A DNA stretch of 64,000 nt from assembly GCF_943734655.1 (NCBI RefSeq), contig NC_071355.1, positions 221,512,527 to 221,576,526 on the forward strand. Reading direction: 5' to 3'. This document shows positions 10,803 through 22,074 of this stretch, one piece after another. Every line of letters begins with the position of its first letter. Within the stretch, counting starts at the first letter, position 1. The position numbers and the translations under genes are program-made. The notes below the pieces were generated by a model. It was given only the letters and a program-made list of their open reading frames with translations, was not told the DNA's origin and made no database searches. Origin of the DNA: Sabethes cyaneus (lineage: Eukaryota > Arthropoda > Insecta > Diptera > Culicidae).

Positions 10803-11017
10803 TCCAGCTTTTTACGAGCCATAATGGCAAACGTGTTCGTAATATTTAAACAGCATTTTTGACATTTCCCCAATACATCGCACGTTTTCATTCCGCGCGT
10901 TCACGGTAAAACTAAAGGAATGTACGGAAAGAAAACGTGCGATGTATTGAGGAAATGTCAAAAATGCTGCTCAAATATTACGAACCCGTCCGCCATTATG
11001 GCTCGTAAAAAGCTGGA
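10803..11017. mobile_element. TA-flanked foldback MITE, TCCAGC family (215 bp)
   Basis: The ends are TCCAGCTTTTTACGAGCC and GGCTCGTAAAAAGCTGGA, with TA at 10801-10802 and 11018-11019. Arms of about 85 bp contain TTTGACATTTCC and the ATACATCGCACG block. It is the complete reference copy for the fragment at 68-165 and resembles the long inverted repeats at 5113 and 8758. Confidence 0.9.
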
Positions 11018-11357
11018 TAGCTTTTGCTCATGCTTACACGGAGCGAAATAGCTCCAGTTTGTTTCAAACAAAATGATTGTTGCTTTAAGCCTCACTAAAA
11101 TATTTTTATAACAACCTGAAAATATTGTTGTTTCAAAACGAGATTCTGTTTGAATCAAGAAAATAACAGTTTTGAATTAAAAGTAAAGTATTTTCAAATT
11201 TGAAGTTAACATTGATATAACAATAAATATTTTCATTTCAATCATACATTTCAGTTTGAAACAAAACGAAATTTTTGTTTGTGCGTAAAACAAACATAAA
11301 TATGGTTGAAACTACATTTTTATTCTCCGTGTACCGCTAGATGGACACTATAGTCCA

Positions 11358-11426
11358 TGGCCCTACGTGGCATATTTAGAGTATTCTAAATCCACTATGG
11401 CCCTACGTGGCATATTTAGAGTAAAC
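11358..11426 (+). repeat. Short tandem repeat (2 copies)
   Basis: ATGGCCCTACGTGGCATATT followed by TAGAGTA occurs twice in a row, at about 11358 and 11397. The two copies are separated by a few bases. Confidence 0.8.
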
Positions 11427-11605
11427 TTCAAGGCTGACACAGATTACACGTCATAATTTCTTGCTGTTCCGTAGCTGTTGACGGTTGATAACGGTTAATC
11501 TGAACCGGTCTTTTTAGGTGGACCAATCAGATTGCAGGGCAGTTTGATAGTCGGTTATAGACGTTCGTCGAGTGTGTTTGACAGAACATATCTATACTGG
11601 AGCTA

Positions 11606-11785
11606 GAGTGACTATATACAGAGTGGCGACAAGTCATCCCAAATGTATGCAATGCGGGTTTTCCAAGGTTTTTCTTTCTCTTTCCTGCATGCGCGTTGGA
11701 TAGGTCGTCTGCTCGATTGGAATGACACTGACAGATAATTATCATTCCAATTTTGACATTGTCGCCACTCTGTATATAGTCACTC
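11606..11785. mobile_element. GAGTGAC MITE, copy 1 of a tandem pair
   Basis: The ends are GAGTGACTATATACAGAG and its inverse, and the arms run to GTGGCGACAA. The preceding CTA and the following TTA act as target-like flanks. It is 180 bp, the same size as the next copy. Confidence 0.9.
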
Positions 11786-11788
11786 TTA

Positions 11789-11968
11789 GAGTGACTATAT
11801 ACAGAGTGGCGACAAGTCATCCCAAATTTATGCAATGCGGGTTTTCGAAGGTTTTTTTTTCTCTTTCCTGCATACGCGTTGGATAGGCCGTCTGCTCGAT
11901 TGGAATGACACTGACAGATAATTATCATTCCAATTTTGACATTGTCGCCACTCTGTATATAGTCACTC
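11789..11968. mobile_element. GAGTGAC MITE, copy 2 of a tandem pair
   Basis: This is nearly identical to the preceding copy and in the same orientation, separated only by TTA. It is followed by TAA. The head-to-tail arrangement shares a single TA or TWA target, as expected if one element inserted into the edge target of the other. Confidence 0.9.
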
Positions 11969-11971
11969 TAA

Positions 11972-13020
11972 CTGGAGCCATCTGTGAAATTTTTTAGCTT
12001 TTCCAATGATCCGTTATACCCCGGTAAAAAAAACATACGTTTGAGTGAAAAACGATAAGTTTTTTAGCCGTTTGCACTGAGCTTAGCAAGATTTTCTGTA
12101 AAATTGCCGCAACGTAGTAAAATCCGTATGCATTGTGTCTGGGCCTTTACATGCTGTTTAACATATTTTGATTCAAAGTTTCGGACACAAGTTTTTTAGG
12201 GAAAATGTATGGGATGTCATGTCGGTTCGTCGGTGATGTTATGAGGAAATTTTATGCCAAAAATCGATTTTTCGTGTTTGAGAAACCGCTATTTTGTCAA
12301 GAGCGTATAGGGCGCTATATCTCTACATATTTGCGTTCGTAAGAGGAAATGCTTATGAACTTAGGGACAAATTGCTTTAAATGCTTTATCAGTTTAACTG
12401 TTCCTGTTTTTGAGTGTCAACAGTAAATTTGGTTTAAATTTGTAGAAAAGCCAATAAATTGGAATTTTTTTGGATAATATTATTCTATTTACGACCTTTT
12501 GTGATAGATTATGCAGATTTAGGCAAAAACTTAGCACAAATATTCGAAAACGTGTTTTTGGGCTTAACGGGCAGCGGCAAGCATATTGCCACCAACGCCA
12601 CAGAGCGTTGAACGTATGGGAATGCGGGACAAAAATCAAAACTGCTAGTTTTAAACATTTTATCAAGCTAGTGTAATGAAAAAAGTAGTTTGTGATCAAT
12701 TATAACAAGTATTTGCTTAAATGTCTCAGAATATTACACAATGGCAAAAATGTCTCAAACGCCAAATTTTTACGCACGCATTGCAAAAGTTTTTCATCAT
12801 TATATGGATTGCCTATGGGTATATAAATACAAAAGTAGTTGTGAAAGCGGCATTTGTATAAGAAATACTTTGGTAAATTCAGCAATGCCATCTAGTGTTC
12901 TAAGTAGCACTTGAAGATCCACATTGGCTGCAAATTCGGTAATCGGAAGGTTCTTGTGGGAAGATTTTTTTGCTTTGCTTTCTTCAGTGCATAAAAGCTT
13001 GGAAAGTTATGTTTATAGAA
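11972..13020. other. Intergenic, nothing recognised
   Basis: AT-rich DNA. Short open frames on both strands near 12394-12700 have no recognisable motifs. Confidence 0.5.
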
Positions 13021-13026
13021 GACGTT

Positions 13027-13420
13027 TTAGCGTTTCGAAGCATAATATACTTTCACCCTAACAGATCTATATCTACGAACAGAGCGGGTGTTTGAGCAAT
13101 ACATAAGCTTTTTTTCCATTCCGGCTGGTCCGGCGGAACAAAGGGATGAAATCAGAGATCTCCACTGCTGACTGTTACCCGCCATGGCTTTTACCTGTCG
13201 CCAGGATAGGTTCTCGTCTACAGCCCGGATGTCGTTGGCTAAACTCCGTCGCCATGAGCCTCTGGGTCTGCCTCTTCTACGCTGTCTAGTCGAGTGCTTC
13301 TCTGCAAACCTCATTCGCTCCTTTCCTCAAGGTGTGTCCGATCCACTTCCACCTACGTTCACGAATTTCTTTGGCTATTGGCCGTTGATGACACCGACGA
13401 TGGAGTTCATAGTTCATTTC
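13027..13420 (-). pseudogene. RTE-like LINE 3' remnant
   Basis: Read on the minus strand, this encodes the extreme C-terminus of an RTE-like non-LTR retrotransposon polyprotein: an RRCHQRPIAKEIRERRWKW-type segment and WIGHTLRK, then RRRGRPRGSWRRSLANDI and WRSLISSLC. A frameshift near 13290 splits the two parts. The catalytic reverse transcriptase domain is absent. Confidence 0.75.
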
Positions 13421-13516
13421 ATAGTTACGTAACTGCCAAAATGAATCATCGAAGGTTGAACTCCTCAGAAACTTGCAAAACTCGAGATTGTGACAAACAT
13501 CATCCGAGATTCATGA

Positions 13517-13817
13517 TTTATGTACAACACAGTTTAATTTGTGGCAATACGAAGTTTGTCGGGTCAGCTAGTTTACGCATATTTAAGATGACGCTCAACA
13601 ATAGAAATTTTGATTATTCATTCCTTTAAAGTTAAAGGAATGAATAATCAAAATAGAAATAGAAATAGAAACAATAGAAATTTTGATTATTCATTCCTTT
13701 AAAGTTAAAGGAATGAATAATCAAAATTTCTATTGTTGAGCGTCATCTTAAATATGCGTAAACTAGCTGACCCGACAAACTTCGTATTGCCACAAATTAA
13801 ACTGTGTTGTACATAAA
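13517..13817. repeat. ~300 bp imperfect palindrome built from a CTAGCTGACCCG repeat
   Basis: The left arm, from TTTATGTACAACACAGT, runs through CTAG and GATGACGCTCAACAATAG to about 13656. The right arm is its inverse and ends at 13817. The centre holds two copies of a nested palindrome (TTCATTCCTTTAAAGTTAAA) and an AATAGA microsatellite. The left arm continues outward to 13415 as a sequence also present at 21576-21720, so the palindrome is an inverted duplication of a dispersed repeat end. Confidence 0.85.
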
Positions 13818-13865
13818 AGTTGCTTTAGGTTTCATTTGATTTCATGAACCCTTCGAATGCCTTAA

Positions 13866-14856
13866 CCTTCCGTTACTCGCGCTGTTGTATTTTGTACAAC
13901 ACTTGTAGATTTTTGGATGCCATTTTGTTTCAAAGTAACAGATTGATATCAAACCAATGTGTATTCTTCCATAAACTTATTATGAACAAAATGACATAAT
14001 TATTCAATACATTAATGCTATAAATATTCAGAAAAATAGATCAGCATAAACCGAAATCGCAGAAATGATGCAAGCGACGTGTGAGGAGTACCGGAAATGG
14101 TCTCTACTGAAATTTTCGTTCGTTGCTTCATAAGGGAAAATAGTTTCTGTATGCAGCAAAATTATTCAGTAGTAAATGATCATTCCGAAGGTGTGCAAAA
14201 GTTCGCAATTTCGTTACTGCACGGTGCTAGTGTATGGGTCAGCTTTCTGAATGTGTTGTATCTACGGAATCGCAAGGTCGATCGCAAGATCGAATCGCAA
14301 GATCTTGCTTTCAGAAAATGTTTTAGTGGACCAAAAACGCTAGGCAGATGAACGGAAGTTTTAAATTTTCACTTTTAAATAATCACAATAATCAGTATTA
14401 TTACTGTGCAAAAAACTTTCTAAACATTCCTGCCCAAGCGAATCAAAACACCCCATCAGCCCTACTTTCTAAGCTGCCAACAGCAGAAATTATATCATCC
14501 TATGTTTTATGTGAAAAACATTCAAGATAATATGTTAAGTACTAGAAAAACAATCTATTCAATAGAATATTACATCGTTTAGGAATGATAAAATGATCTT
14601 TCTTAATGCAACATCCTGCATATGGCTGCAATTGTAGGATGTACAATTTACAGCGCATTTGAGCGCCGTCTGGTGTGGTGACAAACTTATAAAATATTAT
14701 CCCCCAAAGGAAAGGTATTGACTTACTGATTAACTTTGCTGAAGACAGTAGTTTTCTATATAGCCAGGATTCCGAGATATTCCGAGATAAAAAGTGTTGT
14801 ACAAAATGCAACGCGCGAGTATCCGTGTTACACAAGTTGGCGCGAGTAACGGAAGG
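13866..14856. mobile_element. TTAA-flanked, piggyBac-like non-autonomous element (991 bp)
   Basis: Perfect 16 bp terminal inverted repeats CCTTCCGTTACTCGCG / CGCGAGTAACGGAAGG lie exactly between TTAA at 13862-13865 and TTAA at 14857-14860. The sub-terminal TTTTGTACAACACTT is also mirrored. TTAA duplication is the hallmark of piggyBac-type elements. No transposase frame survives. Confidence 0.88.
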
Positions 14857-14860
14857 TTAA

Positions 14861-15085
14861 ATAGCATAAACATTTGCTCGGAAGATTATAACCTTAAGTA
14901 AGGAGTGTCATGGAAAGCTAAAACGCCAACAAATACCATATAGAGCTTAATATCATTGGGGTGCCCAAGCTGGGGCATCGTAGGACAGTCTTCCCTATCA
15001 ATGTATTGAACAAAATGATTCCTCGTGGTGTGACTAGGAAATCCAATTTCAAGTCCCTCTTCATGTTTCATTTAGGGTCCCGTTT
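14861..15085. other. Spacer, nothing recognised
   Basis: Short stretch between the TTAA element and the cryptic repeat. It has one unassigned short minus-strand frame. Confidence 0.4.
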
Positions 15086-16190
15086 TAACTTCAAATTAAA
15101 ATAGAATCTTTTTCATCTAATTCATCTTCAATTTCAAGTTCAATTTCCATGTTTAATTCTCACTCAGCTCCAAATTGAATTCCAATTTAAATTCAATTTA
15201 AAGCAATATTTTAAATCAATTTGCAGTAACAAGCACAAATTTGTTCCAATTCGACTATGATTTCATGTCCCATGTTTCCATGTCCCTTTGCAAGTTATAT
15301 TGAACTCTAGTTTCAACTCCAATTTGAAATCCAATTTTTCGTCTATTTCTACTTCAATTTTAGGTTCAACTTCATGTCCTTTTTCATGTCAAATTTTAGG
15401 TCCAATTTCAAGTTCAATTTGAAGTAATATACCCAGTTTAATTTAAAGTAAAAGCAACTCCAAATTAGTCCAATTTCAAGTCCAGTATAAGTCCCGATTT
15501 AAGTTCTGTTTCAGACATTTCTTGATTACTAACTGCCACAATAATATCAACTGTGATAAAACGGAAGAAGTAGTGCCGTTCACAACAATCATGATAGGCG
15601 ACTTTCTGATGACCATCTGGCGAAAAGTTTACTCAAAAGCGACCTACAATGATCCATTGCAAGCCCAATTTCATGTCCAGTTTAAACTCCCCATTCTCAT
15701 GTACCATTTTATGTACCAAGTTAAAGACTATTTTTAAGTCCTATATCGAATTCAGATCGAAGGAAAATTTCTAGTACAAATTGAAGTACAGTAAGTCCAC
15801 AGTTATGGGTCACACATGATTGTTGGTCATTTTAACTTTAACTGCCGATTAATGCATAAATGTTATGTACTAATTGATTGACAAAATTGTTACTGATAGG
15901 TAGAACTAATAATTTGATCATTTATTAGGTGATATTTAAACGGATATTAGCAGCTAAAGCTAATATGACCCACAATTGTGTGTGACCCATGATTGTGTAA
16001 AACAAGTAAAAATAAGTCAAAATTCAGGTGTTATGATCCGATTTCAAGTCCAATTTTTAAATTCAGTTTCAAGTAAAATTTCGTGTTTAGTTTTAAATCA
16101 AAATTTAAGTTCAATTTAATTCCAATTCACAGTCCAATTTAAAATTCAATATCAAATACCTTTAAATAAAATGAAACTTTTAACTTCATA
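15086..16190. repeat. Cryptic short-period repeat (CAATTTCAAGT-like)
   Basis: Variants of TCAATTTCAAGTCCAATTT recur dozens of times with no fixed register, giving a strongly biased AT-rich tract with C runs limited to TCC and TTC. It looks like an old, decayed minisatellite. It is interrupted at about 15800-15995 by a MITE and resumes after it. Confidence 0.75.
15800..15995. mobile_element. MITE with GGGTCACAC inverted ends
   Basis: CAGTTATGGGTCACACATGA at the left pairs with TGTGTGACCCATGATTG at the right, with inverted homology of about 30 bp. The interior segment AACTGCCGATTAATGCAT recurs at 57113-57200, so the element is dispersed. Confidence 0.75.
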
Positions 16191-19100
16191 TCCAAATTCG
16201 AAGGTAGAAGGCCCACCATTTTTTGTGTGTGTCTGTGCACGCTAGTGTGTAATATATTCAAGATTAATTACCTAAATATGTATTACGTGTTGTTAGGATA
16301 AGCAAGTATCCGTTTAAATAATAAGTCAAGCAACGGATCTTTAAAGTGAATGACTGGACATTTGAAAGTCAGTTGACATGAGGTTGTGAATGTTTTTCGA
16401 AAGAATGTTGGTTTTATGATTTTGCCAACAAATATCTTTGTTGTACAATAGCTTATCAAGTGCTACACATAACGGTTCCATACGCTAATCTTCCTTCATG
16501 AGTTATTGGGTCGAGGTAATATAATTTTCTTCGGTTCGGGTTCTTCAAAGTTCGGTAATGTTCTGTATTGTTATAACATATTATGTAATTGAATGAATTA
16601 TACTGACCAAACGACAATCTTCAAATTCAAAACATATAAAATAATTATTATTTTGTCTTTATACTTTTCAATGTTTAATGGTGTTGATTAATTACAGGGA
16701 AATAAACCGATGACCTGACGATTTTTTTTTATTATCGACAGCTTTAATGTAGCGACAGGTCAGGGACATTAATGCTTTATGATTTGATATGATCTTTCGT
16801 TTTCCTAAGTAGTAATCAATAGAGTGTTTGTATATTATTTGTGATTCCATGCAAGTTATATATATTTTTTACGCTGCATATATCCGGTAAGGAAAATTTT
16901 TCAGTTGACCTGAATAACAGGCACAGTCGAACATTAATTATTCGCATAAAATTCACATTTGCGTAACGATACTCTCTGTTATTTTCCGAGACATTCCCGA
17001 TTTAGAGTGGTAATTTTACTAAAATAAATTTTTTTCGTTGGAGTTTGTCACTACACCGTGTTAAAACAGATTGTTCAATGTAGGCATAAAAATGAAACGA
17101 AAACATTCCCATTGCACCCACGAGACCGTATATATTTATCACCATCCCAGAACAGATTTCCTCTCCCATAAGGACTATGCTGTAATATGCGGTGAGGTTA
17201 TTCCATGTGTGTCAGAGTTTCGCGGTGGAGCGTATATATATAGGATATTCTCTGTAGGCCCTGAAGACCATGTGGTTGTGAACCAGCTACACGTACTGAA
17301 GGAAAGATTTTCTGAGTTTTTACTAAATTTAGAGCTCTATGGTGAAAAGCAAAAAAAAAAATATTTCTACTCATCAAGCAGAGGTAGACGAGATTTTCTA
17401 TTTATAAAATTTTGACCGCTTCTTGACGCGTGCTGGTTTGGATTTTGCCATACAGTTTGTTGAGTTGTAAGTGTGGGTGCTTCATGATGTTTTTCAGAAC
17501 GGCACACGCGCCATGAGTAACGAATATCGCGAAGATTCAGTCGACGCGCGCAGCTTTACTGCATTTTCCGGCCATCGGCAACCGATCTAAAAATAACCAT
17601 TTTTCCCTGTAATGCTAGATTTTCGTCGTTTCCGCGAGAGCAAACTAATATTATTTTTTTACCGAAGTTCCTAACGAAATGTATGTAATTGTCACTTGAA
17701 CAGGAAATACCACTTGACCGTTTTTGTCTCTTTATGCACATCCAACGCTGAATTAACCCGATCGCTCCATACTTCTTTACATTCCATACGTTTCAAAAAT
17801 TACTATTGAATGCAAGGAAGCATGGAACTTTCTAAGGCTTTCTTTATTCGGTGGTGTATCCTCGGAAACACATTTGATATAAGTATCAGTTTAAATCACA
17901 GTTGCTTTAACTTTTAAATCTGGCCAAACTAATGCACCTAAATCCTTCCTAGTCAGATGTTCATGAGTAACTGATAAACTGTTGAAGAGTACAATCGAGC
18001 AAAGATTCGATTTGTATTCACATGTTGAGCGTATTGAGCGGCGCACCGAGTACGGAGAAAAAGATGAATAATTTATGTAAAATATCGACCGTCGTGTAAA
18101 ACAGCTATCTGCCGGAAATTAGTCTGAAGGCGCAGTTCGAATGAAATCATAACGTAAACGGCATCCAACAGGCCACCTTATGTTGGTCACATGTTCACTC
18201 GATCCTTCGCTTGTAAGTCCCTTTTTCGATTCTCTCATTCTTTTTTGCCTGATGCGGCAGAAAAGGCTAGCAGAAGATCAGTAAAATGTTGCAAGCATAA
18301 AATGCCTAAGTGTTTTAGTTGCAAAACGTCTGCAGAGCAGACATTGCCGATTTATCCTTCTTTTTATTCTTCAGAATGGACCAATTCGTATGGGTGATCT
18401 GTACAAATGTAGTTGAAAATGACACACATGTGACAAATTTCGACAGAAATTGCAGGCCAACTGCAGTGCATGCACCATTCAGATATATCTCGATTAACGT
18501 ATTGTTCTTCGGAAATAATTCAATTCGTCACTGCACTATAAAAGCTGTTTTCACCAAACATTTTGAAAAAATATTACATAACAAATCACTTTAGGATCAC
18601 GCAGAACACGTGTTTTGATCTAGACTGTTCAACACACTATCGAAGACTACGGCCAACGATGACGGTCGTTTGGAGAGAACGTTTTGGAACCGAAGCGCTA
18701 GCTTGTTTCGTGGAGACACCTCCATGCTAAATCGTCAACTAGCCGACTCGGAATGCCGTACCCGCTGTGTCGGGTTATGCCACTCCTACGTAGTATAGCA
18801 GAACCCCGTCTGTGAACAGCCGTGAAAAGGTGATGTGCACCGCTTGAAATCCAAATATAAAATGCACTGGATGCACAATGATTCTTAGCCCGGAACGACG
18901 ATCGTGTCTTAGAAGAGGTCTCTAAAAATGGTTACATATAATACACCGCATCGCGACACGTATCGCGCAAACATAGATATAGACGGTTAGGTGGAAATGG
19001 CTGGGACTAAAAAGTGCGCGCGCATTCTACAAGGATTTCACTAAGACACACGCTAGCTCAGAACACTGGTGGTGGCCTCTTGGCAAGCGGTTTCTCTCCG

Positions 19101-20480
19101 TAGGCGAACGTATAAAATTAAATCAAGTGTTTTTAAAGGAAACAGCGTAAGCAAAAAAAAAAAAGAGAACAGATCACCGCGGAGAAAGAAAAATCTTCGG
19201 AGCATCTCGCGTTTTAATAGATTAGAATAGGATGAATTTCCCATGAATTGATGTAATCCAACAGACTGAGCATTTTCAGGGGGTTCCAAATTACGTGCAG
19301 TGGGTTGGTGTTTTCAATCAGCTACACGGTATTGCTTGTTTATCGCATTTATTGCATAATCGGGATTCATTAAAGAACGGTGTCGAATATAATAATGACA
19401 TAATTCCATGTAAAACTCTATTTTGATTTTTGAAAAATGACTGCGTCATGCGGCCAGTTATTAAGGAGTGCAAAATGGGAAATGAATAAAACATTTATTT
19501 TTAATGCAATAATGTTATATTGTTACTCTGCAATAAGAAATTTGATTGATTCAATAAGTCGTACAATTTGGTGCATTGTTGGGGCAAAATATAAAAAAAA
19601 AATCTTGCACAGAGAACAGTGCCATTCATGTAATCATGTATCATGTAATCTTTCTGCAATATAAAATCCACATCAACTGTCATCAAAACCGATTAAATGA
19701 ACAAGGGGGAATGAATCAACAAAACAGTGTTGAAAAGTTCTTTGACATAATTTAACTAGCCGACCAACGTTGCTAACCACAGAGCCACGGGGACCACCAG
19801 GGATTGCACGTAGTTTTAATGCCAGCTGTAGCTGTAGTGAGATTTTTTGATTCCTGTTGTATAGATAGTTCTTAAAGTTGACCACATGGTTTTCTAGATT
19901 TTACCTCCCTGAGCTGCTATGGTACGTTATGATTATACTATGATCAGCGAGTTCATAAACGAATATAAAGAACCCGGTCATTTTAGTTTAATATGTGAGT
20001 TGTAATAGTAGATGAAATGTACCTAAGTCAAAAACGATTTATTATCCTCGTTACAACAACAGATGGTACTTTTTCAACTCAGTTTAGCTAGATATACATT
20101 TATCAGGGTTTTGTATATACGCAAACCATAAAATAAAGAACAACATCACCCGTCTAATATATGATATCAATCTGCTTCGTTCATCAGTGAGAAAACATTG
20201 TCGGGATCCTTTATATAAAGTAATACAGTCGACAGACATCTTATCAAGGATCGTACTCAAGCAATAGCTTGTTGCTAAACCAAAAATATCAACAATTTTC
20301 TAGTATAATGACTGTTTAACTTCTTCATAAAAAGAACACGGAACCGAAAAAACCATATGAAAAAAGCATGAATCAAACCTGACTTTTCCGTTGTTTCCAT
20401 AATATAAAACCTGCGATGCTTCCTTAATAAGATAAGGATTTTTAAGTTTGTCAATGTTCAAAAAATCGAATTTTTCGGTA
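16191..20480. other. 4.3 kb intergenic region, no recognised gene
   Basis: No known gene, RNA or transposon was recognised. The longest plus-strand frame worth noting is 17071-17415 (114 residues, ICGEVIPCVSEFRGG and VVVNQLHVLKERF), with no family I know. The 18000-19080 part is less AT-rich and has a TATAAAA at 18855, so a promoter or noncoding exon is possible but unsupported. Confidence 0.4.
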
Positions 20481-20483
20481 TTA

Positions 20484-20604
20484 AGGGGGCACCACAGTGT
20501 ACCTTTTACACCATATTTTTTGCCTTATTTCAAAAAAAAATTCCCGATAACGCGAAAAGCGAATCGATTCGGGCTTTTTACATTTTAAACATTTTGTTTT
20601 ATAC
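20484..20604. repeat. Possible TTAAGGGGG element end
   Basis: TTAAGGGGGCACCAC resembles the left end of the TTAA-flanked insertion at 60754-61158. No partner end was found. Confidence 0.3.
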
Positions 20605-20614
20605 TAATACTAGA

Positions 20615-21575
20615 GGACCCGGCCCGAGTTGCTACGCCATTCTAAAAAGGGGGTACATGCATAATACTAATCTTGCAACCAAGAGCTTTCTTTTTGACAA
20701 CCCAAGATATTCCTAAATCATGCCGCAAATTTCTAATCCAACGCATCAGCATTTGTGACTCGAGCAGCAAGTCCAACGTAACGATTTGAGTTTTATTACC
20801 AACCCTTAAAATGCTAATGTTGGCAAAATCGTAATAAAATATCAGTGCAGTTCGATTGAAATGAGTTTAAAACTGGTCAGAAACCATCAACTTAGTGTAA
20901 TCTCAGCATTATTTTCTTCATATTTTCATTTCAACAATGTATTTTCTCTTCAATTTTGTTTTTAAAATAAGTGTTATATTATCTTACTTTTATTTAATTT
21001 GACCCATTATCTAGGCTTCACCGATTTATTCTTAACAATTTTGTTCCAAATTTATCTTATATTTTAGTATGGACGGCAACACTCGCGAGTTCGATTACTT
21101 TTTGAATATTGCAAAAAAATTCTGTTTAATTTGTAGGAGAGCCCTCCCCCCTTCCAGAGGGGAGAGGAATCTCAATACGCCATAGAAAAAAATTTTGCCT
21201 CCAGTAACACCCAAATTCATTTGCTTGATTAATAGTCGAGTTATGTGGAAATTTGTGTTTTATTTGTATGGGAGCCCCCCTCTTAGAGGAAGGAGGGTTC
21301 TCAATCTACCATGGAAAAAAATTTCTGCCTCCAAAAACCTTCACATGCCAAATTTGGTTCCATTTGCTTGATTAGTTCCCGAGTTATGAAGAAATTTGTG
21401 TTTCATTTGTATGGGAGCCCTCCCTTCTAGAGGGGGGAAGGGTCTCAAACCATGCTAACAACATTCCTCACAACAAACGCAATGTGTATGCCAAGTTTCA
21501 TCCAAATCCGTCGGGCGGTTTGCGAGTCTATACCGGACACACGAACAGCATTTCATTTTTATATATATAGAAGAA
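20615..21575. repeat. ~150 bp unit array, copy A (minus orientation)
   Basis: The tract starts CTAGAGGACCCGG and ends in TATATATAGAAGAAGA. Between about 21100 and 21500 it holds three degenerate units with GTATGGGAGCC, CCAAATTTGGTTCCATTTG and CGAGTTATG, the reverse complement of units in the 61.6-63.9 kb array. Confidence 0.7.
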
Positions 21576-21730
21576 GAAGACTAGCGGGCCCGACAAACTT
21601 TGTATTGCCACAAATTAACCTGTGTTGTACATAAATCGTGAATCTTGGATGACCTTTGCAACAATCTCGAGCTTTGCAAATTTTTTTGAGGAGATTCATT
21701 TTGGCAGTTACGTAACTATGAAAGCATGGG
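21576..21730 (+). repeat. CTAGCGGGCCCG dispersed repeat end
   Basis: CTAGCGGGCCCGACAAACTT onward is homologous, in reverse, to 13415-13580, including TATTGCCACAAATTAA, TTGTACATAAATC and TTTTGGCAGTTACGTAACT. It abuts the ~150 bp unit array, which links the two sequences as parts of one repeat family. Confidence 0.7.
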
Positions 21731-21975
21731 TAGTTTAATATACAAATTTGCAATTTTTCCTCACAGTAAACTAGAAAAAAACTGCCTTCATTGCTTAGCC
21801 AGATAAAATAAAACGGATAGCAATATTCGCCGTGACTGTATAAAATTTCGCCGAATACCATTTCACGGAAAACCTTTTTGCGGAATGTACCATTTCGCAG
21901 GGGTGATCCTCTCCTTGCTCACTGCGAAGCAAATAAATCTAGACAGTGGTGATTTCTGCGGGAAAGGCCCCCCGC
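21731..21975. repeat. Degenerate CGCCGAATACCATTTC repeat
   Basis: Motifs of the type TTTCGCCGAATACCATTTC and TTTTTGCGGAATG recur between 21840 and 21905. They are related to the fragment near 8833. Function and family are unknown. Confidence 0.35.
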
Positions 21976-22074
21976 AGTGGTTGGCACTTCCGACGGCGGG
22001 TCGCCGGCAACACTTGCGCGGCCTGCGGCCGTCTCGCCCTGCATCATCTAGTGTTACTATAGATAGTTTTTGGT
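21976..22074 (-). repeat. GC-rich sub-terminal part of the array family
   Basis: This GC-rich stretch is the reverse complement of the last ~60 bp of the window (GAGTGTTGCCGGTGACCCG type). It contains CTAGTGTTACTATAGATAG, which follows the unit array at both sites. It is the outer part of the array element into which the RTE-like remnant inserted. Confidence 0.65.

Noticed and set aside
11527..11928. 133-residue minus-strand frame with an internal duplication
   Set aside because: It lies across the two tandem GAGTGAC MITEs; the duplicated peptide only mirrors the duplicated element.
17071..17415. 114-residue plus-strand frame as a gene
   Set aside because: No family resemblance, no flanking splice or polyadenylation evidence; kept only as a note in the region entry.
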